This document shows positions 25,769 through 34,010 of a stretch of 59,995 nucleotides of DNA, in pieces; the stretch's first letter is position 1, and every line of letters starts with the position of its first letter. Position numbers and translations under genes: made by a program. The stretch covers positions 1-59,995 of the forward strand of contig NZ_JALPTB010000042.1 in NCBI RefSeq assembly GCF_023218075.1. Direction: 5' to 3'. This DNA comes from Rhodococcus sp. HM1. Its GTDB lineage: Bacteria; Actinomycetota; Actinomycetes; Mycobacteriales; Mycobacteriaceae. The notes under the pieces were generated by a model. That model did no database searches and was not told where the DNA came from. It saw nothing but the letters and a program-made list of their open reading frames with translations.

Positions 25769-26275
25769 ATGTCCGATGCCATCAGCGGCTCGAGCGACGG
25801 GTTCTCCGCGATCGTGGACCGCCTCGACTATCCGATGTTCGTGGTGACCACGCGCGCGGCGAACGAACGCAGCGGGTGCCTGGTCGGTTTCGCCACCCAA
25901 GCGGGGATCGACCCGCCGCGGTTCCTCGTGGGCCTGTCCGACAAGAACCGCACGTTTCGGGTGGCCACCGCGGCCGATCATCTCGCCGTGCACGTCCTCG
26001 ACCAGCGGAACCTGCCGCTGGCCGCGCTGTTCGGCGGGGAGACCGGCGACGAGGTGGACAAGTTCGCACGCTGCCGCTGGAGCGAGGGTCCGCACGGCCT
26101 GCCCATCCTGGAGGACGCCGCGGCATGGTTCACCGGCGAGATCCTCGGCCGGTTCGAACTCGGCGACCACGTCGGCTTCCTGCTCGCCCCCGACGAAGGT
26201 GAACTCCGCAGCGACCTCACCGACCTCGTGACGTTCCGGGACGTACGCGACATCGACGCCGGCCACGACGCGTGA
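25769..26275 (+). CDS. Flavin reductase-like (FMN-binding) domain protein
   Basis: A 168-residue single-domain split-barrel protein. Motifs: DYPMFVVTTRAANERSGCLV, the GIDPPRFLVGLSDKNRTF segment, AVHVLDQRNLPLAALFGG and GDHVGFLLAPDEGE. These are the flavin-reductase/HpaC family marks, in which NAD(P)H reduces free or bound FMN. No monooxygenase partner is adjacent, so it may act as a general flavin-dependent enzyme. The ATG at 25769 follows the AT-poor divergent region; the longer frame upstream overlaps the YihY start. A 36-base repeat begins 16 bases after its stop. Confidence 0.82.
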   Translation: MSDAISGSSDGFSAIVDRLDYPMFVVTTRAANERSGCLVGFATQAGIDPPRFLVGLSDKNRTFRVATAADHLAVHVLDQRNLPLAALFGGETGDEVDKFARCRWSEGPHGLPILEDAAAWFTGEILGRFELGDHVGFLLAPDEGELRSDLTDLVTFRDVRDIDAGHDA

Positions 26276-26291
26276 CGACGGCTCTCCCGAC

Positions 26292-26357
26292 ATCCGCTCG
26301 GTCCCCAGCCATCCTTCCCGACGATCGTCACAGCGTCTGACTGGGTGCCGAGCGGAT
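26292..26357. repeat. Copy 1 of a hairpin-forming dispersed repeat
   Basis: Bases 26292-26327 are identical over 36 bases to 27134-27169, in the same orientation. The copy is bounded by an inverted pair ATCCGCTCGG (26292-26301) and CCGAGCGGAT (26348-26357), so the whole 66-base unit can fold as a long hairpin. It resembles a small non-autonomous palindromic element (REP- or MITE-like). It provides the last nine codons and the stop of the truncated AbiEi-like gene. No target-site duplication is obvious. Confidence 0.75.
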
Positions 26358-27039
26358 ACGGCGGAGTGCCCTCTCGAAACGCGCCACGAACATGCCGCCG
26401 GGAGTGCGGATGGTCCGCTGCAGGTCAGGGTCGGGTATGCCACTGTCGCGCAACCGCAGCCGGCTGAGGGATTCGCCGGGGCTCGCGCTGCGTCCGTCGA
26501 GGAAGCCGACGATGCGCCGGGCTGCGGCAATCCCGGTTCGCGGCGCGTCGAGCAGATCGTCGAAACACAGCCCCGGGTCGTGGCGCAGGGCGCTGTCCCC
26601 GATCACGACGGCTTCGTCCTCACTCACCGTCCGGGCGAGGTCGACGACGGTACGAGCCGGAGACGTGACGCGCATGTCGTCCAGTTCGACGACGTCCCCG
26701 TCGAGCCTCCCGGCGTGCCCGTAGCGCGTCGCCGACCGATACCCTCCTGCGTCGCGCCCGTTGGTGACGTGTACCCGCCCCAGGTCGGTACGCAACACGT
26801 CGAACCCGTGCAGGACGGCGGCGGAGATGTGGCTGAGTGCCGCCGAAGATCCGAGTTTCGCCCCTCGGCCGCGCATGGATCGTGTGCCGACCGACGTCGT
26901 CGAGATGCCGTAGTCCCTCGCTGTCGAGATAGACACCGGGCGTGAGCCGTGCGAGGTCGCCGCGTCGCACCGCCCGCCGCAGTTCGGCATCGGTACGGCC
27001 GGCCGCGAGAGCATCGCGTCGGAACAGCGGTTCTGCCAT
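26328..27039 (-). pseudogene. Broken AbiEi-like (type IV antitoxin / DUF559-related) gene
   Basis: The reading frame starts at ATG 27039 with AEPLFRRDALAAGRTDAELR and RGDLARLTPGVYLDSEG, the AbiEi-type N-terminal winged-helix pattern, and runs to about 26860. The homologous sequence then continues in another frame (SSAALSHISAAVLHGFDVLR, VTSPARTVVDLARTVSEDEA, GFLDGRSASPGESLSRLRLR, TPGGMFVARFERALRR) to a stop at 26328. So there is a frameshift near 26850-26875. The protein also ends where relatives continue into a DUF559/vsr-like nuclease domain, and its last residues come from repeat copy 1. Both defects indicate an inactive remnant. Relatives are abundant in Rhodococcus and act as predicted antitoxin/nuclease-like proteins. 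Confidence 0.8.
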
Positions 27040-27133
27040 GTCGGCCGGCGTGCCGCACGACGGCCCGCCTCTTCGTCCGCGAACCGGTGATCGGCGGCAA
27101 TCTGTGGATGGATGCGCCGCCTGTGGAATTCGT

Positions 27134-27180
27134 ATCCGCTCGGTCCCCAGCCATCCTTCCCGACGATCGGACCAGCGGAT
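27134..27180. repeat. Copy 2 of the hairpin-forming dispersed repeat
   Basis: The first 36 bases equal copy 1 exactly. The arms are ATCCGCT (27134-27140) with AGCGGAT (27174-27180), and GGTCC (27142-27146) with GGACC (27169-27173), separated by a single bulged C; the loop is 22 bases. The copy is shorter (47 bases) than copy 1. It lies in the noncoding gap between the AbiEi-like remnant and the RibD-type gene, 39 bases before the latter start. Confidence 0.75.
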
Positions 27181-27219
27181 AGCTGGCGGCACCGCGGATA
27201 CCCGTGATCTGATCGGAGG

Positions 27220-27996
27220 ATGCGCCGCCTCGACGACCCGATCGATCCCACCCGAACACTCGACGACGCCGGCCTGCGCGCGCTGTACGCCTATCCCCCG
27301 CAATTGGACGGGCCGTGGATCCGCGTCAACTTCGTGTCGTCGCTCGACGGTGCCGTCGCGGTGGACGGCCGATCCGGCGGGCTCGGGACCCCGGCCGACA
27401 AGAAGGTCTTCGGGATGTTGCGTGAGCTCGCCGAGGTGATCGTCGTCGGGGCGGGCACGGCCCGGGGTGAGAACTACGGGGGTGCGCGCACGAGTCCGGC
27501 GCTGCGCGAACGTCGCGCGGCGGCGGGTCTGCCCGAGATCGCGCCGGTCGTGGTGGTCACCGCGTCGGGCGATCTCGATCCGCAGATGCGGCTGTTCACC
27601 GACACGTTCGTGCCGCCGGTTGTGTTCACCAGTACCCGGGTATCCGATGCGAAACGTCGCGCGTTGGTCGACGCCGGTGCAGACGTGCGGGTCGTCGCCG
27701 ATCACGAGATCGACGGCGTCACGCTCGTCTCGGCGCTCGCCGACGCCGGCTGGCGCCGGGTGCTGTGCGAAGGGGGACCGAGATTGTTCGGCACGTTGAT
27801 CGCGGACGGGGTGGTCGACGAGCTGTGCCTGACGCTCGCGCCGATGCTGGCGGCCGGTTCGGCGGGTCGCATCGCGACCGCCCCGGTGTCGGCGCCGACG
27901 TCGATGCGACGCGAGCACCTGCTGGCCGACGACGACGGAACACTGCTGGGCCGGTGGGTCCGGTCCGATCACCGGGAAGGGGACTCGAATGAGTGA
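27220..27996 (+). CDS. RibD C-terminal domain reductase (pyrimidine reductase family)
   Basis: A 258-residue protein consisting only of the RibD-C (DHFR-like) domain. Motifs: RVNFVSSLDGAVAVDGRSGG near the start, EVIVVGAGTARGENYGG (cofactor loop), VLCEGGPRLFGTLIADGVVD and ELCLTLAPMLAAG. It lacks the zinc deaminase half of RibD, like mycobacterial Rv2671. It may perform the pyrimidine reductase step of riboflavin synthesis or act as a side-activity dihydrofolate reductase as shown for Rv2671. It overlaps the next gene by 8 bases. Confidence 0.85.
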   Translation: MRRLDDPIDPTRTLDDAGLRALYAYPPQLDGPWIRVNFVSSLDGAVAVDGRSGGLGTPADKKVFGMLRELAEVIVVGAGTARGENYGGARTSPALRERRAAAGLPEIAPVVVVTASGDLDPQMRLFTDTFVPPVVFTSTRVSDAKRRALVDAGADVRVVADHEIDGVTLVSALADAGWRRVLCEGGPRLFGTLIADGVVDELCLTLAPMLAAGSAGRIATAPVSAPTSMRREHLLADDDGTLLGRWVRSDHREGDSNE

Positions 27997-28474
27997 CGTG
28001 GCGGACGGCACGCGGCAGTCCGAGGAGCTGGTCGAGCGGCTCGCCGACCTCATGGACGCCCACGGGTACACGGTGGCGTGCGCGGAGTCGCTGACGTCCG
28101 GGGCGATAGCCTCGCGGCTCGGCGCCGGGCAGGGCAGCTCGGAATGGTTCCGCGGCGGCATCGTCGCGTATTCACGGTCCGTCAAGCACGGTCTGCTGAA
28201 GGTACCCGAGGGTCCCGTGGTGTGCGAGGCGGCGGCGCGGGCGATGGCCGAGCATACGGCGCGGCTGCTGGACGCCGATCTCGTCGTCGCCGTCACCGGA
28301 GCCGGTGGACCCGACCCGCAGGACGGACGTCCGCCGGGGACAGTGTGTTTCGCGACGACCGGACCGGGCGGCACCCGTTACGAGGAGCGGTACTTCGAGG
28401 GCGATCCGGAGAAGGTGCTGGAGAAGACGGTGCGTCACGCCCTGACGTTGCTGGTGGACCGCGCCTCCGCCTGA
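27989..28474 (+). CDS. pncC: CinA-family nicotinamide-nucleotide amidohydrolase (PncC)
   Basis: A 161-residue single-domain protein with the PncC marks: VACAESLTSGAIASRLG, GGIVAYSRSVKHGLL, and TGAGGPDPQDGRPPGTV near residue 105-121. It deamidates NMN to nicotinate mononucleotide, recycling pyridine nucleotide. The canonical TGIAGP reads TGAGGP here, a conservative change. It overlaps the RibD-type gene by 8 bases, so the two are co-transcribed. Confidence 0.87.
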   Translation: MSDVADGTRQSEELVERLADLMDAHGYTVACAESLTSGAIASRLGAGQGSSEWFRGGIVAYSRSVKHGLLKVPEGPVVCEAAARAMAEHTARLLDADLVVAVTGAGGPDPQDGRPPGTVCFATTGPGGTRYEERYFEGDPEKVLEKTVRHALTLLVDRASA

Positions 28475-28525
28475 CCGTCGGTAATTCGGGTGCGTGCGGG
28501 TGCACGCGGCATCTACCGTACGAAC

Positions 28526-29014
28526 ATGCAGGTTGTGTTCACCAAGGGTCCCGGTACGAGCTACGACATCGCCGTGCACCGCGGAACCGGTGCGTCGCTG
28601 GCTCCGCGCAACGGTCCCGGCGGTCATCCCTATCTGCCGCACGATCTGGTGCACCTGCTCGTCGAACAGGTGGCCGGGATCGAACTCGGGGTGTTCGGGC
28701 AGCTCGCGGCGGGCGACAACGGTCTGTTCTGGCCGGCCGATCCCGCCGAGCGGGCGAAAGCCGCCCGTCACCGGAAGTCCAAGGGCGCCAAGCTCTCCGA
28801 TCGGGCGAAGAAGGACATGACCCGATCGGAGGAACTGGCGGGAATCGCCGTTCCGGTGTGGGAGGTGCGACGCGGGTTCGCGAAAACCTTGCCCGCGTAC
28901 GTCACCCGCAACGAGATTCCACCCGTCGTCGAGCAGATCGTCGGACGACTCGACGACTACGCCGACCGGTGGCATGCGCTCCCGGTCGGCGAATCGCTCA
29001 CCGTGACATGGTGA
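28526..29014 (+). CDS. Conserved hypothetical protein
   Basis: A 162-residue soluble protein. I do not recognise a named family. Visible features are an N-terminal strand MQVVFTKGPGTSYDIAVHRG, the block GHPYLPHDLVHLLVEQVAGI (a His-rich helix), a basic middle (ARHRKSKGAKLSDRAKKDM) and a C-terminal RLDDYADRWHALPVGESLTV. The ATG at 28526 fits the start of the first strand better than the upstream in-frame start at 28490. It follows pncC by 51 bases and is probably co-transcribed. It converges with fadE with 4 bases between the stops. Confidence 0.72.
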   Translation: MQVVFTKGPGTSYDIAVHRGTGASLAPRNGPGGHPYLPHDLVHLLVEQVAGIELGVFGQLAAGDNGLFWPADPAERAKAARHRKSKGAKLSDRAKKDMTRSEELAGIAVPVWEVRRGFAKTLPAYVTRNEIPPVVEQIVGRLDDYADRWHALPVGESLTVTW

Positions 29015-29018
29015 TTGC

Positions 29019-30818
29019 TCAGAACACCTCGGGCGAGACGTCGAGCGTGGTGCGGTCCAGGCTGTCGAGCAGATCGAACTGCGGGCCGGTCTTCGGCAGC
29101 TCGAAGCGGTAGAAGTACCGGGCGGCAGCGCGCTTGCCGTCGAAGAAGGCGCCCTCGCGGTCGCCGACGGCGAGGAGCTGTTCGAGCCAGATCCACGCGA
29201 CCACGACGTGTCCGACCGCTTCCAGGTAGACCGACGAGTTCGCCAGCGCCAGTTCGGGATCGCGGCCCGCCCACAGCTTCGCCGTGGTGGTACCGACACG
29301 CACGACGGCCGCCTCGAGCTCTTGCGCGTACTCGGCGGCTGCGCCACCGGCGGCCCGCGCCTTCGCGACGGTCGCGGCGATGGTCTCGCCCAGCAGCGCC
29401 AGACCGGCACCGCCCTTCATGATCACCTTGCGGCCGAGCAGGTCCAGGCCCTGGATGCCGTGGGTGCCCTCGTGGATCTGGTTGAGTCGGTTGTCGCGGT
29501 AGAACTGCTCGACGTCGAACTCGCGGGTGTAGCCGTAGCCGCCGTGTACCTGGATCGCGAGACTGTTCGCCTCGAGGCACCACTGCGACGGCCACGACTT
29601 GGCGATCGGGGTGAGCACGTCGAGCAGCAGGCCGGCGCGGTCGCGGGCCTCGGCGTCCGCGGCGCTGCGCTCCTCGTCGACGAGCTTGGAGCAGTACAGC
29701 CCGAGCGCGAGGGCACCTTCGACGTACGCCTTCTGCGCGAGCAGCATGCGGCGGACATCGGCATGCTCGATGAGCGGCACCTGCGCGGAGGCCGGGTCCT
29801 TCTCGGCGAGCGGACGGCCCTGCGTGCGGGTGCGCGCGTACTCGAGCGACTGCAGGTACCCGGTGTAGCCGAGGGCGGTCGCGAGGAATCCGACGCCGAT
29901 GCGCGCCTCGTTCATCAGCAGGAACATGTACGACAGGCCCTTGTTGGCCTCGCCGAGCAGGTACCCGACCGCCCCCTCGCGCCCGCCCGGGGTGAAGGAG
30001 CCGTCGCCGAAGTTCAGCAGCGTGTTGGTGGTGCCGCGGTTGCCCATCTTGTGGTTCAGGCCCACGAGGGCGACGTCGTTGCGTTCGCCGAGCGTGCCGT
30101 CGGCGTTCACGAGGAACTTCGGGACGATGAACAGCGAGATGCCCTTGACGCCGGCCGGTCCGCCGGGGATCTTCGCGAGCACCAGGTGCACGATGTTCTC
30201 GGTCAGCTCGTGGTCGCCGCCGGAGATCCACATCTTGGTGCCGGTCAGGCGGTAGGTGCCGTCGTCCTGGGGGATCGCCTTGGTGGTGATGTCGGCGAGC
30301 GACGAGCCGGCCTGCGGCTCGGACAGGCACATGGTGCCGAAGAACCGGCCCTCGAGCAGCGACGGAACGAACGTCGCGACCTGCTCCTCGGTGCCGTGGG
30401 TGGCGATGACGTTGGCGTTGCCGACGGTGAGGAAGGGGTACGCGGAGGTCCCGGCGTTCGCGGCCTGGAACCACGCCATCGCCGCGCGCAGCACGGTCAC
30501 CGGCAGCTGCATGCCACCGAGCGACTCGTCGAAGCTCGCGGAGAGCAGCCCGGCCTTGGAGAACTGGTCGAGCGCCTCCTTGACCTCGGGGATCATCTCG
30601 ACGCGCCCGTCCTCGCCGATGCGCGGTTCCTCGGCGTCGGCCTTCTTGTTGTGCGTGGCGAAATGCTTGGTGGCGAGGTCGGCGCTGAGGTCGAGGATGC
30701 CGTCGAACGTCTCGCGGGAGTGCTCGGCGAAGTAGGGGCGGCCGGTCAGCGACACGACGTCGAGCCAGTCGTACAGCAGGAAGTCGAGGTCACGCCGGGA
30801 CAGGACGGGAGCGGGCAT
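29019..30818 (-). CDS. Acyl-CoA dehydrogenase, long FadE5-type
   Basis: A 599-residue flavoenzyme, longer than classical 380-residue enzymes because of an N-terminal extra domain and a C-terminal acyl-CoA dehydrogenase-like domain. Markers: FFGTMCLSEPQAGSSLADIT (FAD-binding), MWISGGDHELTENIVHLVLA, and NQIHEGTHGIQGLDLLGRK, which holds the catalytic Glu. It introduces a 2,3-double bond into acyl-CoAs. It is divergent from a TetR gene with an 18-base palindrome between them, so it is probably repressed by that TetR. Relatives include mycobacterial FadE5 and DmdC-like enzymes; the chain length cannot be told. Confidence 0.9.
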   Translation of the reverse strand: MPAPVLSRRDLDFLLYDWLDVVSLTGRPYFAEHSRETFDGILDLSADLATKHFATHNKKADAEEPRIGEDGRVEMIPEVKEALDQFSKAGLLSASFDESLGGMQLPVTVLRAAMAWFQAANAGTSAYPFLTVGNANVIATHGTEEQVATFVPSLLEGRFFGTMCLSEPQAGSSLADITTKAIPQDDGTYRLTGTKMWISGGDHELTENIVHLVLAKIPGGPAGVKGISLFIVPKFLVNADGTLGERNDVALVGLNHKMGNRGTTNTLLNFGDGSFTPGGREGAVGYLLGEANKGLSYMFLLMNEARIGVGFLATALGYTGYLQSLEYARTRTQGRPLAEKDPASAQVPLIEHADVRRMLLAQKAYVEGALALGLYCSKLVDEERSAADAEARDRAGLLLDVLTPIAKSWPSQWCLEANSLAIQVHGGYGYTREFDVEQFYRDNRLNQIHEGTHGIQGLDLLGRKVIMKGGAGLALLGETIAATVAKARAAGGAAAEYAQELEAAVVRVGTTTAKLWAGRDPELALANSSVYLEAVGHVVVAWIWLEQLLAVGDREGAFFDGKRAAARYFYRFELPKTGPQFDLLDSLDRTTLDVSPEVF

Positions 30819-30836
30819 GGCTATCCTTTCAGGACG

Positions 30837-30854
30837 ACTAAGCGCTCACTTAGT
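30837..30854. promoter_or_regulatory. Palindromic TetR-type operator between fadE and the TetR-PrrAB operon
   Basis: ACTAAGCGCTCACTTAGT has perfect 6-base arms (ACTAAG and CTTAGT) around 6 bases. It lies 19 bases from the fadE start and 58 from the TetR start. The form matches TetR operators of the AAGCG-N-CGCTT style. It would let the TetR control both divergent units. The assignment to this TetR is inference. Confidence 0.6.
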
Positions 30855-30911
30855 AAACCGGTGACGGTGCATGATGTCAACGAGCACCCCGATCGACCAG
30901 GACGGACAACC

Positions 30912-31571
30912 ATGACCGACAGCACCGCCACCACCGCCGGACCCGGCGACCCCGCCGCCCTGACCGGCGTCAAGTCCGACGTCGCGCGGCGCCTCGTGCT
31001 GTCGGCCGTGGACTCGTTCGCCCGGCGCGGCTACCACGCCACGACCACCCGCGACATCTCGGTCGGCGCAGGACTGAGCCCCGCCGCGCTCTACGTGCAC
31101 TTCCCCTCCAAGGAGGAGGTGCTGTTCGAGGCGAGCCGCATCGGGCACCGGTTCGTCCTCGACTCGATCACCGCGGCCGCCGCCGGCGCGGAGACACCCG
31201 TCGAGCGGATCCGCGCGATCGTCGACCGGTTCGTGCGCATCCACGCCGAACACCACACGATGTGCCGCGTCGCCCAGTACGAACTGCACGCCCTCACCGA
31301 CGAGCACTACCGGGAGATCGCCGAGATCCGGCGGGCGACCGACGCGGTGATCCGCGAGGAGATCCAGCGCGGCGTCGACTCGGGTGCGTTCACCGTCGGC
31401 GACGTCCCCACCGCGGCGCTGGCGATCCTCTCGCTCGGCATCGACGTCTCCCGCTGGTACCAGCCCGGCCGCATGGACATCGACGCGCTCGCCGGCAACT
31501 ACGTCGCGCTGGTGCTGTCGATGCTCGGCGCCGCCCCGGGTGCGAACGCACAGGGCACAATGCCCACATGA
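30912..31571 (+). CDS. TetR/AcrR family regulator, fatty-acid type
   Basis: A 219-residue protein with an N-terminal helix-turn-helix (residues about 24-70: [40 protein letters not shown]) and a C-terminal domain with [20 protein letters not shown], a feature of regulators of acyl-CoA degradation genes (KstR2/FadR-like group). The ATG at 30912 is used; a much longer open frame upstream is antisense to fadE. Its stop overlaps the prrA start (ATGA), putting it in one operon with a two-component system. Confidence 0.87.
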   Translation: MTDSTATTAGPGDPAALTGVKSDVARRLVLSAVDSFARRGYHATTTRDISVGAGLSPAALYVHFPSKEEVLFEASRIGHRFVLDSITAAAAGAETPVERIRAIVDRFVRIHAEHHTMCRVAQYELHALTDEHYREIAEIRRATDAVIREEIQRGVDSGAFTVGDVPTAALAILSLGIDVSRWYQPGRMDIDALAGNYVALVLSMLGAAPGANAQGTMPT

Positions 31572-32254
31572 GCGCCCACGCCACCGTCCTGGTCGTCGAC
31601 GACGACGAGGACGTGCTCGCGTCGCTGCGCCGCGGACTGCGCCTGTCCGGTTTCGCGGTCCTGACCGCCACGGACGGTCGCGACGCGCTCGCGGTCGTCG
31701 AGCAGCAGCGGCCCGACGCGATGGTCCTGGACATGAACATGCCGGTCCTCGACGGCACCGGCGTGGTGACCGCGCTGCGCGAGGCGGGTGACGACATCCC
31801 GATCTGCGTGCTCAGCGCCCGCAGTGCCGTCGACGACCGCATCGCCGGTCTCGAAGCCGGCGCCGACGACTACCTCACCAAACCGTTCGTGCTCGCCGAA
31901 CTGGTTGCGCGGATCAAGGCGATGCTGCGACGCGGGCGGGGTGGCGCACCCTCGGCGACCGTGCGGGTCGGCGACCTCGAACTCGACCCTGCCGGTCGTC
32001 GCGTGCACCTCGCCGGGGTGCCGGTCGAACTGACCAAACGCGAGTTCGAGCTGCTCGAGGTGCTGGCACGCAACACCGGGATCGTGCTGACCCGCGAGCG
32101 GCTGCTGTCGCTGGTGTGGGGCTACGACTTCGACTCCGACACGAACGTCGTGGACGTGTTCGTCGGATACCTGCGCCGCAAGCTCGAGGCCGGCGGCGCA
32201 CCCCGACTCGTGCACACCGTGCGCGGAGTCGGATTCGTGATGCGAGAACCGTGA
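31568..32254 (+). CDS. prrA: OmpR-family response regulator PrrA
   Basis: A 228-residue regulator. The receiver domain has DDD at 11-13, the phospho-acceptor Asp55 (VLDMNMP) and Lys105 (LTKPF). The winged-helix DNA-binding domain covers about 135-226 ([47 protein letters not shown]). The wording is close to mycobacterial PrrA ([41 protein letters not shown]). PrrA is essential in M. tuberculosis and affects nitrogen and hypoxia responses. It is translationally coupled to TetR before it and PrrB after it. Confidence 0.92.
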   Translation: MSAHATVLVVDDDEDVLASLRRGLRLSGFAVLTATDGRDALAVVEQQRPDAMVLDMNMPVLDGTGVVTALREAGDDIPICVLSARSAVDDRIAGLEAGADDYLTKPFVLAELVARIKAMLRRGRGGAPSATVRVGDLELDPAGRRVHLAGVPVELTKREFELLEVLARNTGIVLTRERLLSLVWGYDFDSDTNVVDVFVGYLRRKLEAGGAPRLVHTVRGVGFVMREP

Positions 32255-33570
32255 TGCCACACCGTTTTTCACTTCGAGCGCGGGTTGCGGCAGCAACGGC
32301 GCTGGGCACGACCGTGGTCGTCGGCGTGCTCGGCGTGCTCGTCGCGATCGAGATCGACCGCAACAACCTCGCCCAGCTCGATCGCCGCCTCGACACCGCC
32401 GCGCAGGTTCTCGTCGCCAACGCCGGGACCGCCGGATTGTTCCTGCCCGCGCTCGGCGACGCCGGCGCGTTCGCGGTGACGATCCGCGCCGAAAAGGACG
32501 GCCACGTCCGCAGCAGCACCCCGACGCAGCTCCCCGAACTCGACCTCGGGGCCCACACCGTCACGGTCGGCGATGTTCCCTACCGCGCCGTCACCGCACC
32601 GGTCGAGGCGACGCGCGGCCGCCTGTCGGTCGCCGTTCCGTACGCGGAGGCACAGGACGTCACGACCGCGCAGCACCGGCAGCTGGCCGTCGCCGGGCTG
32701 TGCGCGATCGCGGTCGCCACCGGTCTCGGCTGGGTGTTCGGGGGCCGCGCGGTGCGGCCGCTGGTGGATCTCACGGGCCGGATCGCCTTCCGGGATCCGG
32801 ATCTCGCGCCCCGCAGATCCGGTGTCCGCGAGGCCGACGAACTCGCGGCCGCCGCCGGGGCGATGCTCGCCGACGTGGCATATGCCCAGGCCGCCACCGA
32901 CGCGGCGCTCGCAACCGCGCGGGACTTCGCGGCCGCCGCGGCCCACGAACTGCGGACACCGCTGACGGCGATGCGCACCGACCTCGAGGTGCTCTCGACC
33001 CACGACCTCGCCGCCGCCGACCGTACCGAGATCCTCGGCGACCTCGTCCGCACCCAGGGCCGGGTGGAGTCGACCCTCGACGATCTCGAACGTCTCGCCC
33101 GCGGCGACCTGTCGAGCACCGACGATTTCGTCGACACCGATCCGGTGGAGATCTGCGATGCGGCCGCCGCCGAGGCGCGCGGCCGGTATCCGGGCCTGAC
33201 GGTGGAGGTCGACGGGGAACCCGGTCGTCTCGTGCCGGCACTGCCCGGGGGCCTCCGGCTCGTCGTCGACAATGCGATCGCCAACGCGGTCCGGCACGGC
33301 GGCGCCCGCCACGTCCGGCTGACGGTCACCCCGGACGGCCCCGACACGGTGCTCACCGTCGACGACGACGGCACCGGTGTGCCCGCCGAGGAGCGGGAGG
33401 TCGTGTTCGAACGGTTCCGGCGCGGCACGGGCGCATCCCGCACCGGTTCCGGGCTCGGGCTCACACTGGTCGCGCAGCAGGCGGCGCTGCACGGCGGGAC
33501 GGCACGTCTCGAGGACTCACCGCTCGGCGGAGCGCGGCTGACGGTGAGGATCGCGAACCCGCAGGGGTGA
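32254..33570 (+). CDS. prrB: Sensor histidine kinase PrrB
   Basis: A 438-residue kinase. A first helix lies at about residues 12-33, a periplasmic domain spans about 34-140, and a second helix at about 143-163, followed by HAMP. The phospho-acceptor is His231 (AAAHELRTPLTAMR), the N-box is NAIANAVRHGG, and the ATP lid has DDDGTGVP and GSGLGLTLV. The ATG at 32254 shares its A with the prrA stop; a GTG one codon upstream is possible. It phosphorylates PrrA. The signal is unknown. It ends 90 bases before the small secreted protein gene. Confidence 0.9.
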   Translation: MPHRFSLRARVAAATALGTTVVVGVLGVLVAIEIDRNNLAQLDRRLDTAAQVLVANAGTAGLFLPALGDAGAFAVTIRAEKDGHVRSSTPTQLPELDLGAHTVTVGDVPYRAVTAPVEATRGRLSVAVPYAEAQDVTTAQHRQLAVAGLCAIAVATGLGWVFGGRAVRPLVDLTGRIAFRDPDLAPRRSGVREADELAAAAGAMLADVAYAQAATDAALATARDFAAAAAHELRTPLTAMRTDLEVLSTHDLAAADRTEILGDLVRTQGRVESTLDDLERLARGDLSSTDDFVDTDPVEICDAAAAEARGRYPGLTVEVDGEPGRLVPALPGGLRLVVDNAIANAVRHGGARHVRLTVTPDGPDTVLTVDDDGTGVPAEEREVVFERFRRGTGASRTGSGLGLTLVAQQAALHGGTARLEDSPLGGARLTVRIANPQG

Positions 33571-33660
33571 GCCGGGTCCACACCTCGGGTGGGTTCGCCG
33601 CGGCGCCGGCCGCGAGCACGATGGACGCATCAGACCACCCGATCGTCCACGGAGGACCGA

Positions 33661-33957
33661 ATGTCGAAGAGCCGCAAGCTGATCGCCGCCATGATGATGA
33701 CCGCGCCGTTGCTGCTCGGGTTCGCGGGCACCGCCGGCGCCGACTCGATGCACCGGAGCGAGGACGGTCGCTGCGACGTCGCGCTCGTCGACGAGCACGG
33801 GAACATCATCCGCATCGACGAGAAGTCTCCGGGGACCCGGCTCGACGGGCTGCGGTGCGACGACGGACTGTGGCGCTTCACCACCAACGGCAACACCTAC
33901 CGGAGCGGCGACGTCGCCACGGCCACCCTCGTCCGGGAACGGGACCGGGATCGGTGA
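33661..33957 (+). CDS. Small secreted hypothetical protein
   Basis: A 98-residue protein with a classical signal peptide (MSKSRKLIAAMMMTAPLLLG, cleavage likely after AGA near residue 27). The mature part of about 70 residues has two Cys (GRCDVALVDEHG and LRCDDGLWRF) that could form a disulfide. I do not recognise a family. A GGAGG site precedes the ATG. It lies downstream of prrB and may be co-transcribed. The C-terminus (RERDRDR) is charged. A long hairpin follows. Confidence 0.7.
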   Translation: MSKSRKLIAAMMMTAPLLLGFAGTAGADSMHRSEDGRCDVALVDEHGNIIRIDEKSPGTRLDGLRCDDGLWRFTTNGNTYRSGDVATATLVRERDRDR

Positions 33958-33963
33958 GAAAGC

Positions 33964-33999
33964 ACGACGCCCCGCATCGCGAGCGATGCGGGGCGTCGT
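33964..33999. terminator. Bidirectional hairpin terminator between the secreted protein and FKBP genes
   Basis: A perfect 17-base inverted repeat (33964-33980 with 33983-33999) leaves only 2 bases between the arms, so the loop must open a few pairs. It lies 7 bases after one stop and 12 bases from the opposite stop. There is no T-tract. Position and symmetry point to a shared terminator. Confidence 0.7.
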
Positions 34000-34010
34000 C
34001 GTGGATCGAT

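Noticed and set aside
29208-30911. N-terminal extension of the TetR frame across fadE
   Set aside because: It is antisense to fadE and the TetR helix-turn-helix begins after ATG 30912.
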